Assembly (NCBI GenBank): GCA_903861445.1
Contig: CAIOUK010000294.1
Location: 1 to 6,965 of the forward strand
Length of the DNA stretch: 6,965 nt
Origin: an uncultured Verrucomicrobia subdivision 3 bacterium
GTDB lineage: Bacteria > Verrucomicrobiota > Verrucomicrobiia > Limisphaerales > UBA11358
Direction of reading: 5' to 3'
Below, one piece after another: positions 1-5,451 of this stretch. The notes under the pieces were generated by a model that was not told the origin of the DNA, did no database searches, and saw nothing but the letters and a program-made list of their open reading frames with translations. Numbering within the stretch: position 1 is the first letter of the stretch; every line of letters starts with the position of its first letter. A program made the position numbers and the translations under genes.

Positions 1-1
1 G

Positions 2-1105
2 GTGCAAATCCTCGCGTCGCTCGGCGCGCAGGTGAAATTCGAGAACGGCACGCTGACCGTCCGCGCCCAGAAAATCAAGGGCTACGCCGATTACGAACTC
101 GTCCGTAAAATGCGCGGCTCCATCTGCATCGCCGGGCCGCTGCTGGCGCGGCTGCGCAAGGCGCGCATTTCCCTACCCGGCGGCTGCATCATCGGTGCGC
201 GGCCAATCAATCTGCACCTGAAAGGTTTTGAGGCGCTCGGCGCGAAAATCAAAATCGAAGGCGGCTATGTGGATGCGACAGCGAAAAAACTTTCCGGCAG
301 TTCACTTTTCCTCGGCGGTCGCGCCGGCCCGACGGTGCTCGGCACGGCGAACGTGATGATGGCGGCGACGCTGGCCGACGGCGTGACGGTCATCGAAAGC
401 GCGGCGTGCGAACCGGAAGTCGTGGATCTGGCAGATTTTCTCACCGCGATGGGCGCGAAGATTTCCGGTGCCGGCAGCCCGACCATCACCATCACCGGCG
501 TGAAAAAACTGCACGGCGCAGAGCACGAAGTGATTCCCGACCGCATCGAGGCGGCGACCTTTTTGATTGCCGCCGGCGCGACCAATGGCGCCGTGACGCT
601 GAAAGGCGCACGCGCTGATCATTTACGCGCGGTGATTGACAAGTTGAACGAGGCGGGAGTTTCCGTTGAAAAGCGCAGTGGCAATCTGGTGGCCCGCCGC
701 AAGGCGAAATTAAAGCCGGTGGACATCACGACGCTACCGTATTCCGGGTTTCCGACGGATGTGCAGGCGCAGATGATGGCGCTGCTGGCGCTCACGCCAG
801 GCATCAGCATCATCACCGAGCGGATTTTTGAATCGCGCTTCATGCACGTCAGCGAGTTGGCGCGGCTCGGCGCGGACATCGAGATCGAGGGGCCGAGCGC
901 GATTGTGAAAGGCGGCAAACCATTGAGCGGCGCGCCGGTGATGGCAAGCGATTTGCGGGCGAGCGCGGCGCTGGTCATCGCGGGGCTGGCGGCAAAAGGC
1001 GAAACACAGGTCAACCGCATCTACCATCTGGATCGCGGCTACGAGCAAATGGACGTGAAGTTGCGAAAGCTCGGCGCGCGGATTCAACGCGTGGAGGAAA
1101 AATAA
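2..1105 (+). CDS. murA: UDP-N-acetylglucosamine 1-carboxyvinyltransferase, 5' partial
   Basis: MurA transfers enolpyruvate from PEP to UDP-GlcNAc, the first committed step of peptidoglycan synthesis, in the cytoplasm. The visible 367 residues cover most of the two-domain EPSP-synthase-like fold. LPGGCIIGARPINLH at visible residues 58-72 carries the active-site Cys (C62, equivalent to E. coli Cys115) and R67 (Arg120). R38 matches Arg91, FPTDVQAQ carries the catalytic Asp (Asp305), and YHLDRGYEQ near the C-terminus carries Arg397. Aligning the Cys implies about 53 residues are missing upstream, including the Lys22/Asn23 region. That would give about 420 residues in total, normal for the family. 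The GTG at position 2 is therefore an internal codon, not the start. The Cys form (not the Asp variant) predicts fosfomycin sensitivity at this target. The gene converges on the 111-residue gene and ends just before a long hairpin. Identification is very secure from motifs. Confidence 0.97.
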   Translation: MQILASLGAQVKFENGTLTVRAQKIKGYADYELVRKMRGSICIAGPLLARLRKARISLPGGCIIGARPINLHLKGFEALGAKIKIEGGYVDATAKKLSGSSLFLGGRAGPTVLGTANVMMAATLADGVTVIESAACEPEVVDLADFLTAMGAKISGAGSPTITITGVKKLHGAEHEVIPDRIEAATFLIAAGATNGAVTLKGARADHLRAVIDKLNEAGVSVEKRSGNLVARRKAKLKPVDITTLPYSGFPTDVQAQMMALLALTPGISIITERIFESRFMHVSELARLGADIEIEGPSAIVKGGKPLSGAPVMASDLRASAALVIAGLAAKGETQVNRIYHLDRGYEQMDVKLRKLGARIQRVEEK

Positions 1106-1107
1106 AA

Positions 1108-1176
1108 AGGCGCGGCGAGAAGTCGTTGGTGCGGGCGCAAATTAATTTGCCCACACGAACGACTTCTCGCCGGCCT
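1108..1176 (-). terminator. Long hairpin terminator between convergent genes
   Basis: The arms 1113-1127 and 1158-1172 are perfectly complementary over 15 bp (core GGCGAGAAGTCGTT). The stem continues inward through 3 bp and 4 bp blocks split by single mismatches, up to AAATT/AATTT at the tip. With a one-base bulge at 1112 it extends outward by 4 bp to 1108/1176. Read on the - strand the stem runs directly into TTTTTATTTTT, a good U-tract, so it mainly terminates the 111-residue gene. On the + strand it is followed only by a short TTT, so it would be a weaker stop for murA. Confidence 0.8.
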
Positions 1177-1203
1177 GTTTCCCCACTTTAAGGCTGCGTA
1201 TTT

Positions 1204-1539
1204 TCATGCGGCGATGATTTCGCGGCTGTTGGCGTAGATGCGCGCCTGCCGGGCGGCCTGACGGACAGCGGCGCGGCTCTTTTCCTCGAACAGCGCGGGA
1301 AAGACAAGCAGCGGGTAGAACGTCACCCACGCGAGCGCGGCGGCTTCGTTGGCGGCGCGGCGGAGCGGAGCGTTCAATCCGGGTTGCTCGGCTTCATCAA
1401 GCGTCTCGGCAAGTAGACGGCTCTTGAGCCGCTCGAACTCGGTTTCAAGGTTGGCGCGGAACGGCGCATTCGTGGCCGTTGGCAGGGTGAACCGCGTTTC
1501 CGGCGCGAACCGGGCGGCCACAGTGGTTTTATTGTTCAT
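1204..1539 (-). CDS. Hypothetical protein, 111 residues, helical with one hydrophobic segment
   Basis: I do not recognise a named family. The first 25 or so residues are Thr/Ala/Pro-rich and probably flexible. Residues 29-50 are charged and likely helical (ETEFERLKSRLLAETLDEAEQ). Residues 66-84 form a hydrophobic stretch rich in aromatics with two prolines (WVTFYPLLVFPALF), either a buried helix or a weak membrane segment. Residues 85-111 are a basic, Ala/Arg-rich helix. No Cys, no signal peptide and no catalytic motif are visible. The ATG at 1539 follows an A/G-rich stretch (GAAAGAGA), a weak ribosome-binding site. A strong hairpin lies 31 bases upstream on the same strand and a long terminator lies just downstream, so the gene is well delimited. 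Its charge pattern and delimitation make it likely real. Its function is unknown. Confidence 0.65.
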   Translation of the reverse strand: MNNKTTVAARFAPETRFTLPTATNAPFRANLETEFERLKSRLLAETLDEAEQPGLNAPLRRAANEAAALAWVTFYPLLVFPALFEEKSRAAVRQAARQARIYANSREIIAA

Positions 1540-1570
1540 ATTTTTCTCTTTCGGTTGATGGTTAAAAGCA

Positions 1571-1606
1571 CAAAACCCGCGACTGCTTGGGCAATCGCGG
1601 GTTTTG
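1571..1606 (-). terminator. Strong hairpin upstream of the 111-residue gene (terminator or attenuator)
   Basis: A perfect 12 bp inverted repeat, CAAAACCCGCGA (1571-1582) and TCGCGGGTTTTG (1595-1606), encloses a 12-base loop in which TGC/GCA can pair further. On the - strand the stem ends in GGGTTTTGTGCTTTT, a U-rich tail typical of intrinsic terminators. It lies 20 bases past the stop of the possible 36-codon ORF and 31 bases before the start of the 111-residue gene. It could therefore terminate a separate short transcript or attenuate readthrough into the gene. Confidence 0.65.
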
Positions 1607-1626
1607 AAAAATTGTTAATCAGTGAA

Positions 1627-1737
1627 TCAATCATTCATTCCCACGCTGCCCAAAAGACGGGAGCCGCGCTGCCAAATGGCGACATAGCCATTGACCGGCG
1701 CGTGCGTTTTCATCGTTTTGGTGAACGTGGTGTTCAT
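1627..1737 (-). CDS. Possible 36-residue small ORF or leader peptide
   Basis: An ATG at 1737 opens 36 codons ending in TGA at 1627-1629. The peptide begins MNTTFTKTMKTH, with five Thr in the first eleven residues, continues APVNGYVAIWQRGSRLLG, and ends in SVGMND. It is basic, has one Trp, and has no signal peptide. Support comes from context. A TTGACA/TACCTT promoter-like pair would start transcription about 7 bases before the ATG, and a terminator-like hairpin begins 20 bases after the stop. No Shine-Dalgarno sequence is visible, which fits near-leaderless translation. It could be a stand-alone small protein, an attenuation leader for the 111-residue gene, or chance. No homologue is known to me. 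Confidence 0.35.
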   Translation of the reverse strand: MNTTFTKTMKTHAPVNGYVAIWQRGSRLLGSVGMND

Positions 1738-1750
1738 TTAATACGCGTAA

Positions 1751-1778
1751 AAGGTAGCAAATTCCGGCGGTTTGTCAA
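1751..1778 (-). promoter_or_regulatory. Putative sigma70-type promoter reading left
   Basis: On the - strand a perfect -35 box TTGACA (1778-1773) is followed after 16 bases by TACCTT (1756-1751), a three-of-six match to TATAAT. The start point would fall near 1744, about 7 bases before the ATG of the 36-codon ORF. It would also drive the 111-residue gene if the hairpin at 1571-1606 is read through. The -10 box is weak, so confidence is limited. Confidence 0.4.
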
Positions 1779-1790
1779 ATGATTCGCCGC

Positions 1791-1818
1791 TTGTCGAATT
1801 TGCCGGGCGTGGTAGTTT
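1791..1818 (+). promoter_or_regulatory. Putative promoter for the kinase gene
   Basis: TTGTCG (1791-1796) and TAGTTT (1813-1818) are separated by 16 bases. The predicted start near 1825 leaves only about 6 bases before the kinase ATG at 1831, consistent with the absence of a ribosome-binding site there. Its -35 box is only 12 bases from the -35 box of the opposite promoter, so the two would be back to back. Both boxes deviate from consensus, so this is tentative. Confidence 0.35.
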
Positions 1819-1830
1819 GGCGTTACGAAC

Positions 1831-2832
1831 ATGAGCGACCGACCCTTGAAAATGGTGACTTGTCCGGGCTGCGACGCGAAGACGTTCATCCCCGGCGACC
1901 TGCCGCCGCTGGCCTCCGAACCGTGCAAGAAGTGCGGCCACGCCATCATGATGCCGATGCAACTGCGGCAATTTGAGTTGCGCAGCAAGATCGCCTCCGG
2001 CGGCATGGGCACGGTTTATCGCGCGTGGGACACGACGCTGGAACGGCTCGTCGCGGTGAAGCTGATGAAGAAGGATCTGCTCGACGATCCGAAGATGCTC
2101 GAAAGTTTTTATCTGGAGGCGCGCGCCTGCGCCAAGCTGAACCACACGAACATCGTCCACATCTACACGTTTGATGAATGGGAAGGCGAACGTTACCTCG
2201 TGATGGAGCTCGCGGATCAGGGCAGCTTGGACAATCGCATCGAAAAACTGCACGCGCTGCCGGAATTGCAGGTGCTCGATGTCGGCATCAAAATCGCCTC
2301 GGCGCTGGACATGGCGTTGAAATACGATTTGCTTCATTGCGACATCAAGCCGGGGAATATTTTGTTCAACGCCGACCACGAGCCGAAGCTGGTGGACTTC
2401 GGCCTCGCACGGAAAACGGATGCGGAAGCCGAAGGCGGCGAGTTCACGCGCGGGACGCCGTATTACGTCGCGCCGGAAAAAATCAAGCGCGAGCCGGAAA
2501 CTTTCCTATCCGACATGTATAGTCTCGGCGCGACGCTGTATCACGCCATCACCGGGCAGGTGCCGTTCGACGCGCCGACGGTGGAAGAAGTGGTGATGGC
2601 GCAAGTGCAGACTCCGCTGACGCCGCCGAACCTGGTGGTGCCAGAAATCTCCGCAGCCACGAGCGACGCGTTGGCGCGTTCGCTGGCGAAAGATCCCGGT
2701 GCCCGGTTTTTGAGCTATGATGAATTCCGCATGGCGCTGGAAGCCGCGCGCAGCCAGTTGCTCGTGAGTCAGTATCAAAACAGCGGATCGTTCCAGCCTA
2801 AGCGCACCACCAGTTGGTGGCGGCGCATATAA
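1831..2832 (+). CDS. Zinc-ribbon Ser/Thr protein kinase (non-RD)
   Basis: A cytoplasmic Hanks-type kinase expected to phosphorylate Ser/Thr on unknown proteins. Residues 11-35 form a Cys4 zinc ribbon (CPGC at 11-14, CKKC at 32-35). The kinase domain spans about 48-308. It has the glycine loop ASGGMGTV (55-62), the VAVK lysine (K77), an alpha-C Glu (E96), the catalytic loop HCDIKPGN (169-176, with D171, K173 and N176), DFG (189-191), GTPYYVAPE (208-216), the alpha-F Asp (D228) and the late conserved Arg (R292). All catalytic residues are present, so it should be active. The usual HRD Arg is Cys170, making it a non-RD kinase that probably does not depend on activation-loop phosphorylation. Unlike many bacterial relatives it has no transmembrane segment or extracellular sensor; the tail ends in SWWRRI. 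The ATG at 1831 is chosen because it precedes the zinc ribbon; Met8 is a possible alternative. It is monocistronic, ending at a bidirectional terminator. Confidence 0.93.
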   Translation: MSDRPLKMVTCPGCDAKTFIPGDLPPLASEPCKKCGHAIMMPMQLRQFELRSKIASGGMGTVYRAWDTTLERLVAVKLMKKDLLDDPKMLESFYLEARACAKLNHTNIVHIYTFDEWEGERYLVMELADQGSLDNRIEKLHALPELQVLDVGIKIASALDMALKYDLLHCDIKPGNILFNADHEPKLVDFGLARKTDAEAEGGEFTRGTPYYVAPEKIKREPETFLSDMYSLGATLYHAITGQVPFDAPTVEEVVMAQVQTPLTPPNLVVPEISAATSDALARSLAKDPGARFLSYDEFRMALEAARSQLLVSQYQNSGSFQPKRTTSWWRRI

Positions 2833-2838
2833 ATAAAA

Positions 2839-2862
2839 AAGGCGGACGTTGCCGTCCGCCTT
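2839..2862. terminator. Bidirectional intrinsic terminator
   Basis: A perfect 10 bp stem AAGGCGGACG (2839-2848) and CGTCCGCCTT (2853-2862) encloses the tetraloop TTGC. It is preceded by a run of A and followed by TTCGTGAGAATTTTTC, so U-rich tails exist on both strands, the stronger on the - strand. It sits 6 bases after the kinase stop and 23 bases after the stop of the convergent secreted-protein gene, serving both. Confidence 0.88.
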
Positions 2863-2885
2863 CGTGAGAATTTTTCAAAAACCGG

Positions 2886-3248
2886 TTATTCGGCTTTCTT
2901 CTTCGGCTTGCCAATCATGATTTTGGTAGCGGTCATTTTGTCGCCATCCTGCTTGTAAGCGCCATAAATAAGTTCGCCAACCGTGATGTCAGAGAACTGC
3001 GCGGGCGCGCCGTCTTTCACAACCTTGGTGGTGGAGGTGCAAGTGTAGGTCTTGTCGCCGTCCTTGCCGGCAACTGTCACGGTCATGGCCGTGGCATCAA
3101 CAGCGCTCACCTTGCCGTGGAGTGTCAGACCGTGGGGTTTGTGTGCGGGGGCGCTCGGAGCAGCCGGAGCATCCTGGGCACTGGTAAGCGCGGGCACGGC
3201 CAGCAAAGCCGTTGCAGCAATGACGAATAATACGATTTGTTTTTTCAT
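2886..3248 (-). CDS. Small secreted protein, possible DUF5666-like beta domain
   Basis: A 120-residue exported protein of unknown function. Residues 1-24 are a clear Sec signal peptide: MKKQ, a hydrophobic core VLFVIAATALLAVPAL, and probable cleavage after TSA. An Ala/Pro-rich linker (27-36) follows. A compact beta-rich domain (about 40-113) then starts GKVSAVDATAMTVTVAG and contains IYGAYKQDGDKMTATKI. This pattern resembles the short OB-like repeats called DUF5666, which is a guess from pattern only. The tail is basic (KPKKKAE). The start at 3248 was chosen because the signal peptide begins there; an in-frame ATG at 3311 would add 21 polar residues ahead of it. There is one Cys (C70) and no lipobox. 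It is the last gene of the - strand cluster, 80 bases after lptE. No hairpin is seen in that gap, so readthrough is possible. Confidence 0.8.
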   Translation of the reverse strand: MKKQIVLFVIAATALLAVPALTSAQDAPAAPSAPAHKPHGLTLHGKVSAVDATAMTVTVAGKDGDKTYTCTSTTKVVKDGAPAQFSDITVGELIYGAYKQDGDKMTATKIMIGKPKKKAE

Positions 3249-3328
3249 GGTTCGTTTAACTTTTGTTTGTTTTTTGTTTTGCTCGGAGTTTGGATAGACG
3301 CCATGGTCCACCCAAAAATTTCAAATGA

Positions 3329-3841
3329 TTACCAAGTGCCTTCGGCCAGCAGGCTGACAATGTTTTGCGCCAGATCATCGGCTAACAAGGGCAACGCCTG
3401 CCGCTCGGCACTCGCCAAGTCCGACCCGATGTGCACCAGCGTGTGCCCGGGCACGTCGCGCTCGAACAGCAGTTTGCCGGTAGCGCGTTCGCGCGCGGTG
3501 ACGTGGGCGACGATGCGCACCAGATTATTTTCCGGCGTGGCCACGTCGGTGTTCAGAAAGCCCAACCCCTCGCGGTTGTATTGGCGGATGACACCCGAGA
3601 GGACAATGTCGCCGGTGCCGCTGGTGGCGAGGCGATAGGTCGCGTCCACCTGCAACCGTTCGCGCAACGACTGCGTCAACGCGTCGCCAAGGCGCGGCTG
3701 AAGCGTCTGGTTGTTGAAGGGTAATACTTGAACCGATTTTTCACCGGCCGGAATGCCGTTGACCGAGCCAAGGTGGTAACTGGCACAGCCGGCGAGCAGG
3801 ACGACGGCGAGGCCGGATAAAATGATTTGCAACGCGCGCAT
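3329..3841 (-). CDS. lptE: LPS-assembly lipoprotein LptE
   Basis: LptE is the outer-membrane lipoprotein that plugs and helps assemble the LptD translocon, which inserts LPS in the outer leaflet. The 170-residue product begins with a lipoprotein signal peptide and lipobox LLAGC (lipidated Cys19). It continues with SYHLG, close to the GYHL-type start seen in LptE proteins. Next comes the VQVLPFNNQT strand and the helix RLGDALTQSLRERLQ. The following strand region includes GDIVLSGVIRQYNREGLGF, VRIVAHVTARERATGKLLFERDVPG, and a C-terminal helix (141-166). Length and order fit the family. The start overlaps nothing: bamD ends 4 bases upstream, and AGGA in the last bamD codons serves as the ribosome-binding site. 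The two are therefore translationally linked. An alternative label would be a generic envelope lipoprotein of similar fold, but LptE fits best. Confidence 0.82.
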   Translation of the reverse strand: MRALQIILSGLAVVLLAGCASYHLGSVNGIPAGEKSVQVLPFNNQTLQPRLGDALTQSLRERLQVDATYRLATSGTGDIVLSGVIRQYNREGLGFLNTDVATPENNLVRIVAHVTARERATGKLLFERDVPGHTLVHIGSDLASAERQALPLLADDLAQNIVSLLAEGTW

Positions 3842-3845
3842 GAAA

Positions 3846-4832
3846 TTATTTTCCTGCCGGTGTTTGCATCAGCGGTTTCAAGACCTCAATCCGTTGGCGC
3901 GCCTGCGCGGCCAGCGGGGAATTGGCATCCAACCGGAGCACGTCGTTGTAATAAACCACCGCGCCCGTCCACTTGTGACCCTTCTCGTAAAACTGGGCGA
4001 TTTTGAAACTGCCCTGCACCTGTTCGGCTTTGAGCTTGGTGATGGACTTCTGCACCTCGGCCACACGTTTGTCATCCGGATAGAACGCCATGAAATCTGA
4101 GTAAGCGGCAATGGCCTGCGCCGCTGCGCTCTGGTCGTATTCGGCGGTGTCCGCCTGTTTCTGCCAAGAAACTCCGGCACGATATAAAGCATCAGCGGCA
4201 ATCTCCGGCTGGTTGTGATAACGATCCGCCGCAGTTTCGTAGGCTTTCACGGCGGCGGCATAATCCTCCTGTTTTTCGCGCGCCGTCCCGATGCGCAGTT
4301 GTGCGTGCGGCGCGACTTCGCTGTAAGGGCCGTTGGCGACAATTTTTTCGTAGAGCTTCGCGGTTTCATCCATGGACGGATAAAGTGGAATCGTGTTCCA
4401 CAGCCGGAACCATTCGCCGCCAAGGAAGCGGTTGGAAATTTCGTATTGGCGCCAGAGAACTTCGTTGTATTGGCCGCTCTTGGGATATTTTTCAATGATG
4501 CTTTGGTAGGCGTTGAACGCCGCCTCATCCTTGTGTTCGACTTCCAAACAGCGGCCCACGAGATAGGCGGCGCGCGGCGCGTAATCGGACAACGGCCAGA
4601 GCCGCAGAACGCGATGCGCGGCGTGCAGGGTGATGTTGTATTGCTTGTTGGTGAAAGCGGTCTCGGCCACATCCAATTGATCCTTGGCCCGGGGGCGCTG
4701 CCACGCGGCCTTTTCACCGTAGGGTTCGTAATACCAGCCTTCACCCGGCACATACATCAAAGGTGCCGGCGAGCGTGATGGCAGCAAAACCACCACGGCC
4801 AGCATTATCCAGAATCCCAACCGAAGCTTCAT
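3846..4832 (-). CDS. bamD: BamD-like outer-membrane assembly TPR protein
   Basis: BamD is the essential TPR subunit of the BAM complex, which folds beta-barrel proteins into the outer membrane. The 328-residue product has an N-terminal hydrophobic segment (residues 5-18), then helical TPR-type pairs at about 52-82, 86-117, 154-205, 212-252 and 274-303. Typical features are AETAFTNKQYNITLHAAHRVL, YLVGRCLEVEHKDEAAFNAYQ, IIEKYPKS, FMAFYPDDKRVAEVQ and FYEKGHKWTGAVVYYNDVL. The last block is the conserved BamD-like pattern near the C-terminus. It is longer than the roughly 245-residue E. coli protein; the insert is around 118-170. No Cys occurs in the signal region (the only Cys is C95), so it is not lipidated as annotated; it would be periplasmic or anchored by an uncleaved helix. 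Coupling to lptE supports an envelope role. A more general YbgF/CpoB-like TPR protein is the alternative. Confidence 0.78.
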   Translation of the reverse strand: MKLRLGFWIMLAVVVLLPSRSPAPLMYVPGEGWYYEPYGEKAAWQRPRAKDQLDVAETAFTNKQYNITLHAAHRVLRLWPLSDYAPRAAYLVGRCLEVEHKDEAAFNAYQSIIEKYPKSGQYNEVLWRQYEISNRFLGGEWFRLWNTIPLYPSMDETAKLYEKIVANGPYSEVAPHAQLRIGTAREKQEDYAAAVKAYETAADRYHNQPEIAADALYRAGVSWQKQADTAEYDQSAAAQAIAAYSDFMAFYPDDKRVAEVQKSITKLKAEQVQGSFKIAQFYEKGHKWTGAVVYYNDVLRLDANSPLAAQARQRIEVLKPLMQTPAGK

Positions 4833-4852
4833 GCGCGCACGTTAACGACGAA

Positions 4853-4858
4853 TTTATA
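4853..4858 (-). promoter_or_regulatory. Putative extended -10 box before bamD
   Basis: In the 41-base gap upstream of bamD the - strand reads TTGGTATAAATT, giving TGG plus TATAAA, an extended -10 element. The start point would be near 4846, about 14 bases before the ATG. No recognisable -35 box lies at the usual distance, which extended -10 promoters can tolerate. It suggests that bamD-lptE can be transcribed separately from the upstream genes. Confidence 0.35.
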
Positions 4859-4873
4859 CCAAGTCAAAATCAT

Positions 4874-5383
4874 TCAGCCGCGATACACAATCAGGACGCC
4901 GTAGTCCGTCATGATTTTTTGCACCCCCACGTCAAACATCTCGTAACTGACGGTGTGGATGGCAACCAGATTGGTCTCGGTGACCTCGCTCAAAAATGCG
5001 GTGACCTTCTCGTCAAATTTATCGTGGCCGGATTCAATGCACGCCGCGCGGCGAATGGTGCAAATCCGCAGGCGTTTGCCCGCGCCTTTCTGCACGACTT
5101 CCAGCGGCGGCTTGGGTTTGGCAATCAACAGCTCGCCCGGCTTGTCGCGCACCGGCACTTTCAAATGCATTTCCACTTTGGCGGCGGCGGAAGTATTGAT
5201 GGCGCTCACCCCGTGCGCGGCGGGCGCAGCCGACACTGGCGGCAACGAACCGGTGGAGGCTTTCCCAGCATGGGGGATAGTGATGGCTTCGCCGCAAGCA
5301 GGGCAATCAATCTGCGAGCCCGCACCGGAGGTATCCACGGCCAGTTCCTGATCGCAGTTCGGACAGTTGAAAACGATGTCCAT
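4874..5383 (-). CDS. Zinc-ribbon protein with possible Cse60-like C-terminus
   Basis: A 169-residue cytoplasmic protein of unknown function. Residues 7-30 form a Cys4 zinc ribbon (CPNC at 7-10, CPAC at 27-30) followed by GEAITIP. This ribbon type is common at the start of verrucomicrobial proteins. A low-complexity Ala/Ser/Pro linker spans about 40-68, and residues 69-100 are Lys/Pro-rich. The C-terminal domain (about 104-169) contains KFDEKVTAFLSE, a predicted helix followed by the strands LVAIHTVSYE and YGVLIVYRG. This layout recalls the small Cse60/DUF2758-type fold, which is a pattern-level guess. No membrane segment or enzyme motif is visible. The gene lies 68 bases after the pilT-like gene and 41 bases before bamD, on the same strand. 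The ATG at 5383 has no Shine-Dalgarno sequence but directly precedes the ribbon, so the start is credible. Confidence 0.75.
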   Translation of the reverse strand: MDIVFNCPNCDQELAVDTSGAGSQIDCPACGEAITIPHAGKASTGSLPPVSAAPAAHGVSAINTSAAAKVEMHLKVPVRDKPGELLIAKPKPPLEVVQKGAGKRLRICTIRRAACIESGHDKFDEKVTAFLSEVTETNLVAIHTVSYEMFDVGVQKIMTDYGVLIVYRG

Positions 5384-5451
5384 AAATTATTGGAATTTGA
5401 ATCTGCGCCAGCCTAGTTCCCTCCCGCCCCACAAACCAGAAAAAAACAACG

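Noticed and set aside
1627..1737. Threonine-biosynthesis attenuator interpretation of the Thr-rich ORF start
   Set aside because: The Thr codons are spread out rather than consecutive, the hairpin shows no obvious alternative antiterminator, and no amino-acid biosynthesis gene follows.
1555..1782. 75-codon open frame on the + strand in the intergenic region
   Set aside because: It runs through the 1571-1606 hairpin and the promoter-like boxes, has no ribosome-binding site, and its translation looks random. The - strand ORF in the same place has better context.
1738..2379. 213-codon open frame on the - strand opposite the kinase
   Set aside because: Antisense to a well-supported kinase; the translation has no recognisable motif and is a product of the high-GC codon pattern.
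3249..3311. 21-residue N-terminal extension of the secreted protein (ATG at 3311)
   Set aside because: It would bury a textbook signal peptide behind a polar stretch; the ATG at 3248 gives the expected signal-peptide start.
4215..4778. 187-codon open frame on the + strand opposite bamD
   Set aside because: Antisense to TPR-encoding sequence, with no promoter, ribosome-binding site or family features.
5384..5451. Possible terminator or promoter between the pilT-like gene and the zinc-ribbon gene
   Set aside because: There is a T-run and a G-rich stretch on the - strand, but no convincing stem precedes the T-run and no -10/-35 pair at proper spacing was found.
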